Shown: one piece after another, positions 1 to 7,824 of the stretch | Layout of the letters: every line of letters begins with the position of its first letter | How positions within the stretch are numbered: the first letter of the stretch is position 1 | Assembly: GCA_963787375.1 (NCBI GenBank) | Contig: CAWBCR010000029.1 | Coordinates: 68,982 to 132,981 of the forward strand | DNA from: CAWBCR01 sp963787375 | GTDB lineage: Bacteria; Chloroflexota; Anaerolineae; Aggregatilineales; UBA3940 | DNA: 64,000 nucleotides | Direction: 5' to 3' | Program-made: the position numbers and the translations under genes | The notes under the pieces: generated by a model | Told to the model about the DNA's origin: nothing | Database searches by the model: none | What the model saw: only the letters and a program-made list of their open reading frames with translations

Positions 1-499
1 TGTGCACGTTATCGAAGTAGACCGACCTCCCAGAGATGGTGGCTTCGTCGTACTCCGGCACCCTTTCGCTGAAGCGGCTGCCTGACGTGAACAGATAGCT
101 GCCGACTACGCTAAGGTCGTTGACCAGCGTGACCTTAATAAACGGCGTGGGGGCCAGGGCAGGACCGCCGGCAGTGGCTGTCTCTAACGAGTAGTCAAAT
201 GCCAGCGTGTTCCACGAGCCAGCCGGGTTGTGGAAGTGCACCCAGCCCTCAAAGACGGATACGTAGCACTCCGGAGGATCGCCTGCCGCGTTGCCGGTGA
301 GGGTTACTAATGCGCCGTCATAGTCGGCGTCCAGGCCTGCATCTGCGAAGGCATCATCGCACCCGCCCTCCGTATAGCCGTCCCATGTGACCAGGATCGG
401 CCCAGTACCCCCGGCACGCGCCGCGCCGACCCCTGCCACGGTCAGCGCGACCACGGCGATCAGGACTGCTGCCAGCAGGTAGAGGAATCGTCTGCTCAT
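1..499 (-). CDS. Secreted array-family protein, copy 1 (3' end beyond window)
   Basis: The N-terminal 166 residues are visible. The start ATG at 499 has an AGGAGAA ribosome site 6 bases upstream. Residues 1-30 form a signal peptide (RR, hydrophobic core, AARA cleavage region). The mature part opens with a beta-rich segment (ILVTWDGYTEGGCDDAF) matching the FDG...PCA..F opening of the copies at 1691 and 2682, including a later PPEC that parallels their APEC, and the visible part ends in YFDNVH, like the YLDNL/YVDNL of its relatives. The family looks like a jelly-roll, lectin-like ectodomain followed by a conserved C-terminal module; that module would lie outside the window. Function is unknown. 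Confidence 0.8.
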   Translation of the reverse strand, partial: MSRRFLYLLAAVLIAVVALTVAGVGAARAGGTGPILVTWDGYTEGGCDDAFADAGLDADYDGALVTLTGNAAGDPPECYVSVFEGWVHFHNPAGSWNTLAFDYSLETATAGGPALAPTPFIKVTLVNDLSVVGSYLFTSGSRFSERVPEYDEATISGRSVYFDNVH

Positions 500-553
500 A
501 TGTATTCTCCTGTCGTGTGGGTGAGTATTCGTTTCTCACCCGATGATATTCAA

Positions 554-582
554 AAGGTATGCCGTTCCTGGAGCGCTGTCAA
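554..582 (-). promoter_or_regulatory. Promoter of array copy 1
   Basis: TTGACA (582-577) is followed after 17 bases by TACCTT (559-554), about 55 bases upstream of the copy 1 start. The -35 is perfect and the -10 is weak. Confidence 0.45.
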
Positions 583-632
583 TACGCTTTGTACGCTTTT
601 TCACAGATTATTCATAAGCCGGGCAACCGGAA

Positions 633-669
633 TCAAAAAGCGGGCGGGATCATGCGATCCCACCCGCCA
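633..669 (-). terminator. Intrinsic terminator of array copy 2
   Basis: On the minus strand a GC-rich stem (GCGGGTGGGATC pairing with GATCCCGCCCGC) with a GCAT loop is followed by CTTTTTGATT. It lies 20 bases after the stop of copy 2. Near-identical hairpins follow the copies at 1691 and 2682. Confidence 0.85.
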
Positions 670-687
670 AAGAGGCGTGAAGGCGCG

Positions 688-1509
688 CTAGGGCAGGGTG
701 TAGCCGTGTGGGCTGCCGCCGCCGATGTCGCTCATGATGATGACGTAGGACTTGCCCTCGGCGTCAGGCCCGTAGTTGACCTGCACCTCGCCGGTGGTCA
801 GCACGTAGACGCTGACATCGCCGACCTGCTTGATCAGCATGTTCTGGGCGGGTGGGTTGGTGAGGTAGCTGCCGAAGTCGGCAGCGTTGACGGTGAACAG
901 GAACTGCCCCTCGCTGCTGCCGTCGACCATAAACACGTCGATGGCGGTGCCGTTGTCCGCGCCGTAAAGCACGATTTGGTCGTCGTACAGGTGGCAGTTG
1001 ATGCGCGCGTCGGTGCAGGGCGTGGGCGTCGTGGCAGCCGGTAGCCCCGCCAGCCGAAGTTAGTCCGGTTGAGTAAGGGTATCTGTGGTTGGCCCATCCT
1101 CTGTGCAGTTTACCGACAGGGTGCTGGTGTAGACGAGGTGGCCGTTAACGAGGGTTTCGATCCGGAACTCAAACCTGGCCGGATATCCGGTAAAAGGCTC
1201 AAAAAACTCGTTGTAATGTAAACGAACCGGTGCCCGCCAACGCACCTGGACCGGACACGGTCTTCACACCATTGTGGAAATAGACGAGGTTGTACTCCCC
1301 CCGCCGCTGGCATATTCACATTCAACGGGTTGGTTTACGAATGGACCTCGACACGATCCGAGAGCTGACGGTCGCGCAGGAGGCATGGCGGGCGCAAATG
1401 CCCAGCGACGATAGTACGTCTGCGCCAGCGCCGGGACCACAGCGACGATGCCGCTGAGCACCAGCACGATCGCGGTCGTTGCAATTGAGCGAACCAGATG
1501 CTTGCTCAT
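688..1509 (-). pseudogene. Secreted array-family protein, copy 2 (frameshifted)
   Basis: The start at 1509 encodes a signal peptide (MSKHLVRSIATTAIVLVLSG, then ALAQ). That frame ends at 1264. The middle (FEFRIETLVNGHLVYTSTLS) continues in a second frame to about 1060. The C-terminal module, from TPTPCTDARINCHLYDD to the stop at 688, is in a third frame. The module is almost identical to the last ~95 residues of the copy at 1691, including YGADNGTAIDVF and GEVQVNYGPDA. Two or more indels are needed to restore one frame. They may be true decay or sequencing error, because other genes here show similar single-base breaks. Promoter and terminator are both intact. Confidence 0.7.
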
Positions 1510-1573
1510 AGGATGTTACCTGCTCAGTCCTTTATGTTGAGATTAAAACAAACAACGATCACTGAAATCACTG

Positions 1574-1603
1574 ATCATAGCCTATTTAGACACTAGTTGT
1601 CAA
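1574..1603 (-). promoter_or_regulatory. Promoter of array copy 2
   Basis: TTGACA (1603-1598), an 18-base spacer and TATGAT (1579-1574) lie about 65 bases upstream of the copy 2 start. The same 18-base spacing and -10 recur at copies 3 and 5. Confidence 0.75.
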
Positions 1604-1636
1604 CAATTGCGCCATGTGGCGCAGTTCGACCGGGAA

Positions 1637-1671
1637 TCAAAAAGCGGGCAGGATCGCACGATCCCACCCGC
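1637..1671 (-). terminator. Intrinsic terminator of array copy 3
   Basis: A minus-strand hairpin (GCGGGTGGGATCG / CGATCCTGCCCGC) is followed by TTTTTGATT, 20 bases beyond the stop at 1691. Confidence 0.85.
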
Positions 1672-1690
1672 AAAGCAGCACGCAGAGGCG

Positions 1691-2530
1691 CTAGGGGAGG
1701 GTGTAGCCGTAAGGACTGCCGCCACCGATACCGCTCATGATGATGACGTAGGTCTTGCCGTTGGCATCAGGACCATAGTTGACCTGCACCTCGCCGGTGG
1801 TCAGGACGTAGACGCTGACATCGCCGACCTGCTTGATCAGCATGTCCTGCGCGGGCGGGTTGGTCAGGTAGCTGCCGAAGTCGGCAGCATTGATGGTGAA
1901 CAGGTACTGGCCCTCGCTGCTGCCGTCGACCATGAACACGTCGATGGCGGTGCCGTTGTCCGCGCCGTACAGCACGATCTGGTCGTCGTACAGGTGGCAG
2001 TTGATGCGCGCGTCGGTGCAGGGCGCGACGGTCGCCTCGGTCTCCGCCGCGCCGCCACTCGCAAAGGTGAAGATCAAGTTGTCCAAGTAAGCAGTGGGGC
2101 AGGTGGCGGTGAAAGTGACTCCGGTGAAGCCGCCAGGCACCGTACAGCGAAAGTGGCCGGAGCCCAGAATCACACATTGGGCGAGGCTGCTCGTACCGTG
2201 CCAGGACAAACCCACCCCACCATACAAATTATACGTCACCGAGGTGGCCTTGCGGCCATGAGTGGTAAAGATGGTCAACGAACTGTTATTGAGCACGCAC
2301 TCGGGGGCGGTACCGCCGGCGTTGGCCGTGTTGGAGATGACGGTGGCTGCGTCGCCGGTGGCTGTCAGGTCACCAGTGAAGGAGTTGGCGCAGGGATTGC
2401 CCGGCGTGGCCCCGTCGAAGGTGACCGTCGTACTGCCACCACCGGCCTGCGCCGTGCGGGCCCCGACCAGCGCCAGCGCTGCCACGACCATCAAAACGCC
2501 TGCGATGAGATAGAAGCGGTTCTTGCTCAT
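1691..2530 (-). CDS. Secreted array-family protein, copy 3 (intact)
   Basis: 279 residues. The ATG at 2530 is preferred over an upstream in-frame ATG at 2590 because the signal peptide (MSKNRFYLIAGVLMVVAALA, cleavage near ARTAQA) starts there. Residues ~30-165 form a beta-rich ectodomain with FDGATPGNPCANSF, AGGTAPEC and AYLDNLIF, the last resembling the DNL/DNF strand of lectin-like anchored proteins. Residues ~170-279 are the conserved module: PCTDARINCHLYDD, then a GSSEGQYLF strand, NPPAQDMLIKQ, VYVLTTGEVQVNYGPDA and a terminal GYTLP. Paired cysteines suggest disulphides outside the cell. No enzyme signature, transmembrane anchor or sorting motif is seen. Function is unknown; surface binding is an inference. 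Confidence 0.85.
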   Translation of the reverse strand: MSKNRFYLIAGVLMVVAALALVGARTAQAGGGSTTVTFDGATPGNPCANSFTGDLTATGDAATVISNTANAGGTAPECVLNNSSLTIFTTHGRKATSVTYNLYGGVGLSWHGTSSLAQCVILGSGHFRCTVPGGFTGVTFTATCPTAYLDNLIFTFASGGAAETEATVAPCTDARINCHLYDDQIVLYGADNGTAIDVFMVDGSSEGQYLFTINAADFGSYLTNPPAQDMLIKQVGDVSVYVLTTGEVQVNYGPDANGKTYVIIMSGIGGGSPYGYTLP

Positions 2531-2585
2531 ACGATGTAACCAGCCAGTCCTTTCCGTTGAATCACTAACGATTACCGATAACCGG

Positions 2586-2615
2586 ATCATAGTGTTTTTA
2601 GATTTGAAATTTCAA
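2586..2615 (-). promoter_or_regulatory. Promoter of array copy 3
   Basis: TTGAAA (2615-2610), an 18-base spacer and TATGAT (2591-2586) precede the gene starting at 2530. The -35 lies in a short palindrome, TTGAAATTTCAA. Confidence 0.7.
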
Positions 2616-2627
2616 GTATGTGCCGGA

Positions 2628-2664
2628 ATCAAAAAGCGGGCGGGATCGTGCGATCCCACCCGCC
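2628..2664 (-). terminator. Intrinsic terminator of array copy 4
   Basis: A minus-strand stem GGCGGGTGGGATCG pairs with CGATCCCGCCCGC and is followed by TTTTTGATT, just after the stop at 2682. Sequence is close to the terminators at 633 and 1637. Confidence 0.85.
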
Positions 2665-2681
2665 GCTGTGAAGCGCCTCGA

Positions 2682-3602
2682 TCAGGGCTCGACGACGTAG
2701 CCGTGCGGATTGGAGCCGTTGATGTCGTCCATGATGATGACGAAGGTCTTGCCCTCGGCGTCAGGCCCGTAGTTGACCTGAAGCTCGCCGGTGGGCAGCA
2801 CATAGATGTTGAACAGCCCCTCGCTCTTGACCAGCACCGGCATGTCAGGCGGGTTGGCCGGATAGTCGCCGAGGTCGTCCTCGGTGATGGAGAACATCAG
2901 GTGGCCCTCGCTTGCGGAGTTGATGGGCCACACCTGGATGGTCGGATTGCCGGCATCGTCCGTGCGGGAGTACAGCGCGAACTTGTCGTCATACAGGTGG
3001 CAGTTGATGCGGTCGTCGGGGCAGGGGGCCACTACCGGGAAGCCGAAGGTCAGGTTGTCGACGTAGCCGTGGCCCGCGATGATCACCTCGTCAAAGCCGC
3101 CTATCGGCGAGCTGGTATACCTGGCTGACTGCTCTCCCAGCGTGTCGCCGCTGAGCCATACGCCGTCCCGGAAGAAGTCGATGCGGATCTGTCCCACGCC
3201 GATGGCGAATCCGGAGGGGGCCGAAAGAGGGACTGCATCGAATACGCGGTAGCCGTATCTCATGGCCAGCGACTGTGCGCCGCCGTCGACCGAGATATCG
3301 AGCGAACCGCTACCACCGACGAGCGAAAGCGGCGCGGCAGAGGCGAACGCCACAAATCCCCCGCCCAACCCACATTCCGGCGCGGTGCCACCCGCGATGG
3401 TCGACGATGACATATAGGTATTGGTGCTTGTTGCCGACAGGGGGTCGCTGAAGGCGTCTGCACATGGATCCCCAAAGCCAAGCCCATCAAAACCGACCAG
3501 GATGCTGTTGGGGGTGGCCCGCGCCACGCCAGCCCCGGCCAGCACCAGCGCTATCAGCAGGGTCAGCAAGCCGGCGATAACATACAACCTTTGCTTTCTC
3601 AT
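2682..3602 (-). CDS. Secreted array-family protein, copy 4 (intact)
   Basis: 306 residues from ATG 3602, which has a GGGGGAG ribosome site 7 bases upstream; a longer in-frame start at 3638 lacks one. The signal peptide is MRKQRLYVIAGLLTLLIALV, ending near GVARA. The ectodomain (residues ~27-195) carries FDGLGFGDPCADAF, AGGTAPEC and HGYVDNLTFGF but is otherwise different from copy 3, while the C-terminal ~110 residues keep PCPDDRINCHLYDD, SEGHLMFSI, NPPDMPVLVK and GELQVNYGPDAEGK. The pattern is a variable exported domain on a fixed C-terminal module. Function is unknown. Confidence 0.85.
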   Translation of the reverse strand: MRKQRLYVIAGLLTLLIALVLAGAGVARATPNSILVGFDGLGFGDPCADAFSDPLSATSTNTYMSSSTIAGGTAPECGLGGGFVAFASAAPLSLVGGSGSLDISVDGGAQSLAMRYGYRVFDAVPLSAPSGFAIGVGQIRIDFFRDGVWLSGDTLGEQSARYTSSPIGGFDEVIIAGHGYVDNLTFGFPVVAPCPDDRINCHLYDDKFALYSRTDDAGNPTIQVWPINSASEGHLMFSITEDDLGDYPANPPDMPVLVKSEGLFNIYVLPTGELQVNYGPDAEGKTFVIIMDDINGSNPHGYVVEP

Positions 3603-3648
3603 GAGTTTACTCCCCCGGTTCGTCCAAAGAATAAACAAGCTTGATCGT

Positions 3649-3678
3649 ATCTTAATTGAAATTGAAAGGTGTTGTCAA
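3649..3678 (-). promoter_or_regulatory. Promoter of array copy 4
   Basis: TTGACA (3678-3673), an 18-base spacer and TAAGAT (3654-3649), about 45 bases upstream of the gene start. Confidence 0.65.
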
Positions 3679-3709
3679 CCCATGCGGTGGCGTGATGCCG
3701 GGATCGAGA

Positions 3710-3741
3710 TGGGGGCGGGATCACACGAACCCGCCCGCCCA
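3710..3741 (-). terminator. Hairpin after collapsed copy 5
   Basis: A GC-rich inverted repeat (GGGCGGGTTC / GATCCCGCCCC) lies just downstream of the remnant at 3756. It occupies the same position as the terminators of copies 2-4 but lacks the T run. Confidence 0.5.
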
Positions 3742-3755
3742 CTGAACAGACGCGA

Positions 3756-3835
3756 TTATGGCTCGACGACGTAGCCGTAAGGGCTGCCGTCAACAGCCCG
3801 GCGGCGATCAGCAAATGAACTCTACGCCTGTCCAT
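3756..3835 (-). pseudogene. Collapsed remnant of array copy 5
   Basis: Only the two ends of a family gene remain. ATG 3835, behind a GGGGAAG ribosome site, encodes the signal peptide start MDRRRVHLLIAAGLLTA. Directly after it, in a different frame, comes GSPYGYVVEP with a stop at 3756, which matches the last ten residues of copies 3 and 4 (GSPYGYTLP, NPHGYVVEP). Roughly 800 bases are missing. The upstream promoter (3891-3920) is still intact. This is best explained by internal deletion. Confidence 0.75.
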
Positions 3836-3890
3836 AGTGCTTCCCCGTATTGATGATGAGTAATTACTCAGAATGAGATGGGACTTACTT

Positions 3891-3920
3891 ATCATAAGCC
3901 ACATCAGGGGAGGCAGTCAA
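3891..3920 (-). promoter_or_regulatory. Promoter of collapsed copy 5
   Basis: TTGACT (3920-3915), an 18-base spacer and TATGAT (3896-3891). Identical spacing and -10 to copies 2 and 3, although the gene behind it is destroyed. Confidence 0.65.
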
Positions 3921-3970
3921 CGACGCAGGCGTGAAGGTTTCATGAATTTAACCGGGCCCAGCGGCAGCCG

Positions 3971-4276
3971 TCAGTCCTCGTCGCCGTCAGCCTCCGCCAG
4001 GTCGATCAGCATGTCGTCGGCGTAGCAGTAGACCAGGTCGGGCCCTTCCTCCATCATGACGATCAGCGGGTGGCCGGTCTGGTGAAAGTGGCGCGTGGCG
4101 TGGTGATTGATCGACGAGTCGCAGCAGCCGATGTAGCCGCAGATCAGGCACACCCGCAGGTGGACCCACGAGCTACCCAGCTTGACGCAGTCCTCGCACA
4201 CGTTGTGCTTCATGTCGAGATCGTAATCGGCCAGGTCGATCTTGATTTGATCCAGGTGCGTGCACGTGTCGGCCAT
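3971..4276 (-). CDS. UBP-type zinc-finger protein
   Basis: 101 residues with a GGAGGGG ribosome site. It matches the ZnF-UBP fold: C5/H7, C27 and C30 (VCEDC), C43/C46 (CLICGYIGCC), then a run of histidines (INHHATRHFHQTGHP) that complete three zinc sites. In eukaryotes this domain binds the C-terminus of ubiquitin. Stand-alone bacterial versions are widespread and their ligand is not known. The acidic tail (AEADGDED) is not part of the fold. It is transcribed away from the secreted array and downstream of gdhA, from which a strong hairpin separates it. Confidence 0.85.
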   Translation of the reverse strand: MADTCTHLDQIKIDLADYDLDMKHNVCEDCVKLGSSWVHLRVCLICGYIGCCDSSINHHATRHFHQTGHPLIVMMEEGPDLVYCYADDMLIDLAEADGDED

Positions 4277-4358
4277 ATGTTATCCCCTCCGGCGAAAGCT
4301 TGTGTCAGCCTCCTAATGATAGCCGCTGCGCCGTGGCAGCACAATCGCCGCACAACGC

Positions 4359-4404
4359 AGCAGGGGCGACGGGCAGCCCCCTGGCTGCCTGGCGTCGCCC
4401 CTGC
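4359..4404 (-). terminator. Hairpin downstream of gdhA
   Basis: Arms GCAGGGGCGACG and CGTCGCCCCTGC flank a second small inverted repeat (GGCAG/CTGCC). It lies about 30 bases beyond the gdhA stop. There is no clear T run, so it may be a terminator or an RNA-stabilising hairpin. Confidence 0.5.
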
Positions 4405-4433
4405 GGTGACAACTCATAACGGATGGTGGACTT

Positions 4434-5711
4434 TTATACCCAGCCGCGCAGCCGGACGGCCTCCGCCACGCGGTTGACAGCCAGCAGGTACGCGCCCATA
4501 CGCGGGTCGACCTGGAAGCGGTCGGTCATGTCGTAGACCTCGTGGAAGGCGGTGGCCATCGTCTTATTGAGGCGGTCGTGCACCGTGTCGAGGTCCCAGT
4601 AGTAGCCATACGAGTTCTGGACCATCTCGAAGTACGAGACGGTCACGCCGCCGGCGTTGGCCAGAATGTCGGGCACTACCAGGATGTTGCGCTCGTACAG
4701 GATCGCGTCGGCGTCGGGGGTGGTGGGGCCGTTCGCGCCCTCGACCACCAGCCGGGCCTGGATGTCATGCGCGTTGTCGGCGCGGATCTGGCCCTCGATG
4801 GCGCACGGGGCCAGCACATCGACCTGCAGCTTCAGCAGCTCCTCGTTGCTGATCGCCTTGACGCCGCTGCCGTGCTTCTCGTAGCCGCCCAGCAGGCCGC
4901 CGTTGCCGTCAGCGTACTGGGTGAGGTCGGCCACGTCGAAGCCGTCGGGGTTGTAGTAGCCGCCGGTCACGTCGCTGACGCCAACGATCTTGCAGCCGTA
5001 GTCGCGCGACAGGATTTCGACGGCATAGCGGCCCACATTGCCGAAGCCCTGTACCGCCACCGTCGCGCCGTTGAGGTCGAGGCCGATGCGCGCGGCGGCC
5101 AGGCTGGCACAGATGGCGAGGCCCCAGCTTGTCGCGTCACCGCGCCCCGCCGACCCGCCCAGCGCCAGCGGCTTGCCGGTGATCATGCCGAACTCGTTGT
5201 GGCCCTTAAGCACAGCGAACTCGTCGGCCATCCAGGCCATGATCTGTGGGTTGGTGAACACGTCGGGCGCGGGAATGTCCATGTCAGGGCCCAGGATACG
5301 CCCCACCTGCCGGATATAGGCGCGGCTCAGGCGCTCCAACTCGGACGGCGACATTTCCTTGGGGTTGCAGATCACGCCGCCCTTGGCCCCGCCCAGCGGG
5401 ATGCCGACAGTGGCACATTTCCACGTCATCCACATCGCCAGCGCGCGGACGGTGTCGATGGTCTCGTCGGGGTGGAAGCGGATGCCACCCTTCGTCGGCC
5501 CGCGCGAGTCGTTGTGCTGCACGCGGAAGCCCTTGAAGATGCGCGTCGTGCCGTCGTCCATGCGAACCGGCAGCGTGACGTGCAGCTCGCGCACCGGATC
5601 GCGCAGCAGCTCGTGCACGGCGGGCTCCAACTGCAGAATTTGCGCAGCGTGGTCAAGCTGTTCCTGCGCAATGGCGAAGGGATTCAGGGTTTCTTCGATC
5701 TTGACTGCCAT
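4434..5711 (-). CDS. gdhA: Glutamate dehydrogenase (Glu/Leu/Phe/Val family)
   Basis: 425 residues, full length for the hexameric family. ATG 5711 is chosen over an upstream ATG at 5771 because AGGAGA sits 10 bases before it and MAVKIEETLNPF is the usual opening. The enzyme interconverts glutamate with 2-oxoglutarate and ammonia in the cytoplasm. Visible motifs: GPTKGGIRFHP (residues 71-81, substrate site), GGAKGG with the catalytic lysine near 110, PAPDVFTNPQ, TGKPLALGGS, the dinucleotide fold AVQGFGNVG, LAPCAIEGQI, and VVEGANGPTTPDAD. Coenzyme preference cannot be read reliably. It is monocistronic and divergent from the regulator at 6065. Confidence 0.95.
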   Translation of the reverse strand: MAVKIEETLNPFAIAQEQLDHAAQILQLEPAVHELLRDPVRELHVTLPVRMDDGTTRIFKGFRVQHNDSRGPTKGGIRFHPDETIDTVRALAMWMTWKCATVGIPLGGAKGGVICNPKEMSPSELERLSRAYIRQVGRILGPDMDIPAPDVFTNPQIMAWMADEFAVLKGHNEFGMITGKPLALGGSAGRGDATSWGLAICASLAAARIGLDLNGATVAVQGFGNVGRYAVEILSRDYGCKIVGVSDVTGGYYNPDGFDVADLTQYADGNGGLLGGYEKHGSGVKAISNEELLKLQVDVLAPCAIEGQIRADNAHDIQARLVVEGANGPTTPDADAILYERNILVVPDILANAGGVTVSYFEMVQNSYGYYWDLDTVHDRLNKTMATAFHEVYDMTDRFQVDPRMGAYLLAVNRVAEAVRLRGWV

Positions 5712-6064
5712 GTGTGATTGCTTCTCCTGAGAAGAGTGGATAGCGTGACTCTCGCGGCCCGAGAGGCTCACAGATAACGAACGTTGCCTTCAGGGAGATC
5801 GGCGGTTGGGCTCAGTCTCCCGTGATTACACAGGTGGGCGGGGAATGACGGTTATTTCGAGTGTAGTAGCCTGTGATAACCTTCACAGGTGTAAGGTCTC
5901 CTCACCTGGGTAGATAAGTGTCATGTACCTTCATTATAGCACGCCGCGCGGCGCGCAGGGCGACGATTGGCCTATGGAGCGTTTGCGGTTCCGCGCGCGA
6001 TCGGCGAATCTCTGTTATAGTATCCGGTAGAACAACAGGGCAGCTACCAGTGGAGTAAATCAGC
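5712..6064. promoter_or_regulatory. Divergent intergenic region, gdhA / regulator
   Basis: 353 bases between divergent genes. On the minus strand TATAAT (5938-5933) is a good -10 for gdhA but has no recognisable -35 partner. On the plus strand TATAGT (6016-6021) is a possible -10 for the regulator. An imperfect inverted repeat, TTCACAGGTG...CTCACCTG, lies at about 5882-5908. No operator can be assigned. Confidence 0.35.
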
Positions 6065-7217
6065 GTGGACACCCAACCGCCTGAGCAGGACGCCGCTCCC
6101 GAGCCGGCACCCGCGCGTGTGTTCGTCGTAGACGACAGCGAGCGCACCAACGACGTTCTCGTCAGCTTGCTTGAGCTTGAAGGCCACCACGTCGTGCCGT
6201 ACCTGGACCCAATCGAGGCGCTGGCGGCCATCAAAGCCGACCCGCCAGACCTCGTGCTGCTGGACGTGATGATGCCCGGCATGACGGGCATGCAGGTACT
6301 GGAGCAGGTGCGCGCCCACGGCCCCACCGTCGAGATGCCGGTCATCATGCTGACCGCCCTCAGCGAGACGCAGGACATGGTCAGGGGGCTGGATCTGGGC
6401 GCGAACGACTACCTGGTCAAGCCGGCGCAGTATGAGGTGCTGGTGGCGCGCGTCAACACCCAGCTCAAGCTCAAGCGGCTGCTCGACCAGCGCCGCAAGG
6501 ACCTCGAAGAGCTGCGCGAGCTGAACACCATCAAAGACAAGTTCCTCCAGATCGCGGCGCACGACCTGCGCAACCCGATCAACAACTTCATGATCGGGCT
6601 GGAGATCCTCAAGCGCATCGATCCCGGCGTGAAGGCGCAGATTTCCGAATTCGACACCATCCTGAGCATGATGGACAGCTCGGCGCTCGTGATGCGCTCC
6701 ATGGTCAACGACTTCCTCGACCTGCAGGTGCTGCGCAGCGGCAAAGTGAAGCTGGAGAAGCAGGTCATTTCGATCAACAAGCTGGTCGAACTCGGCCATC
6801 ATGCAGAATCGCACCGGCGCGGAGAAGAAGTCGATTGACCTGCGCGCCACGCTCGACCCATCGCTGCCGGAAACGCAGGGCGACCCCGACCGGCTGATGC
6901 AGGTCATCAACAACCTGATCAGCAACGCCATCAAGTTCAGCCCGAACGGCGCGACGGTCGCGGTGCGCACGCGCGTACAGAACGGCGGCCTGATGTTCGA
7001 GGTGGCCGACACCGGCCCGGGCATTCCCGCCGCCGAGATCCCGCTGCTGTTCGAGGAGTTCGCGCGGCTGAGTAACCAGCCCACCGGCGGCGAGAAAAGC
7101 TCCGGCGTGGGGCTGTCGATTGCCAAACAGCTCGTCGAGCTGCACGGCGGGCAGATCGGAGCGAAGAGCGAGGTGGGCAAAGGGTCGCTGTTCTGGTTCT
7201 CGCTGCCGCAGGGGTAG
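6065..7217 (+). CDS. Response regulator / histidine kinase hybrid (one frameshift)
   Basis: A receiver domain comes first (D23-D24, phospho-acceptor D67 in LVLLDVMMPG, K119 in YLVKP). A short coiled linker leads to HisKA with H166 in AAHDLRNPINN, then an HATPase domain with N-box NNLISNAIKFSPNG, DTGPGIP and GVGLSIAKQLVELHGG. The receiver-plus-kinase order without a membrane segment indicates a soluble relay protein. The frame breaks near 6793: CTCGGCCATC carries one extra G compared with the expected LAIMQNRTG. Both halves are conserved, so a sequencing error is likelier than decay. GTG start, with GGAG 11 bases upstream. Confidence 0.88.
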
Positions 7218-7224
7218 GGGCCCT

Positions 7225-7665
7225 ATGCTGGAGCGGACAAATCGGCTTGGCGCAGGGGTGGCCATCACGGCTTATGTGTCGGCCATCGGGGTCTTCGTTT
7301 TCAGGCTGGCGGGCCAGCCGCAGGTGGGGCACTGGTTTGGCTCAATCGAGCTTGTGATGGCGCTGCCGCTGGTCTACCTGCTGGTAAAGGCCCCGCAGCT
7401 TGAACGGCCCCCGCTGTACTACCTCCAGATTGGCCTGATGCTGGTATGGCTGGCCGTCGAGCTGCTGCTGGATTACATCTTCCTCGTCGACTTCCGCCAC
7501 ACAAGCTGGATGGTGATCAGCTATGTGATGCTGTTCTTTGCAGGCACCGGCGGGATGCTCGGCGTAGCGGCACACGCCGGGCGGCGCTGGATGCTGGTGG
7601 CGGTCGCCCTGTTCCTGATCATGGCGGTATTGACATTCGTCCAGCGCGCGGTGACCGGCATGTAG
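7225..7665 (+). CDS. Four-helix membrane protein, unknown
   Basis: 146 residues starting at ATG 7225, eight bases after the kinase stop, so probably co-transcribed. Four hydrophobic helices are visible (around residues 10-26, 37-52, 62-85 with LLLDYIF, 88-106), with a fifth near 115-135. HTSWMVISYVMLFFAGTGG resembles small membrane proteins annotated only as hypothetical. It could be a membrane partner of the kinase; nothing in the sequence proves that. Confidence 0.7.
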   Translation: MLERTNRLGAGVAITAYVSAIGVFVFRLAGQPQVGHWFGSIELVMALPLVYLLVKAPQLERPPLYYLQIGLMLVWLAVELLLDYIFLVDFRHTSWMVISYVMLFFAGTGGMLGVAAHAGRRWMLVAVALFLIMAVLTFVQRAVTGM

Positions 7666-7726
7666 GCTGGATCGGATCGCCACTGCCCGGCGGGCAGATG
7701 GCACAGATCAACGAAACCGAATCGTC

Positions 7727-7752
7727 AGGGGCCCGGCATGCCGGGCCCCTGT
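7727..7752 (+). terminator. Perfect GC palindrome after 7225 gene
   Basis: CAGGGGCCCGGCATGCCGGGCCCCTG is a near-perfect inverted repeat 62 bases after the stop, followed by TTGTGTG. Likely intrinsic terminator of the kinase operon. Confidence 0.65.
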
Positions 7753-7765
7753 TGTGTGACATGGA

Positions 7766-7803
7766 TTGCGCAGGGACACGGCCCATACCGTATCCCTGCG
7801 CAA
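7766..7803 (-). terminator. Hairpin after 7825 gene
   Basis: A 16-base stem with one mismatch (TTGCGCAGGGATACGG / CCGTGTCCCTGCGCAA on the minus strand) lies just beyond the stop of the minus-strand membrane gene. With the hairpin at 7727 it insulates two convergent units. Confidence 0.6.
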
Positions 7804-7824
7804 GTGGGGATAGGCTAATTGACG

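Noticed and set aside
1607..2539. 310-codon plus-strand frame opposite array copy 3
   Set aside because: The minus strand carries signal peptide, conserved module, promoter and terminator; the plus frame has none.
4542..5717. 391-codon plus-strand frame opposite gdhA
   Set aside because: Antisense shadow of a strongly conserved gene in GC-rich DNA.
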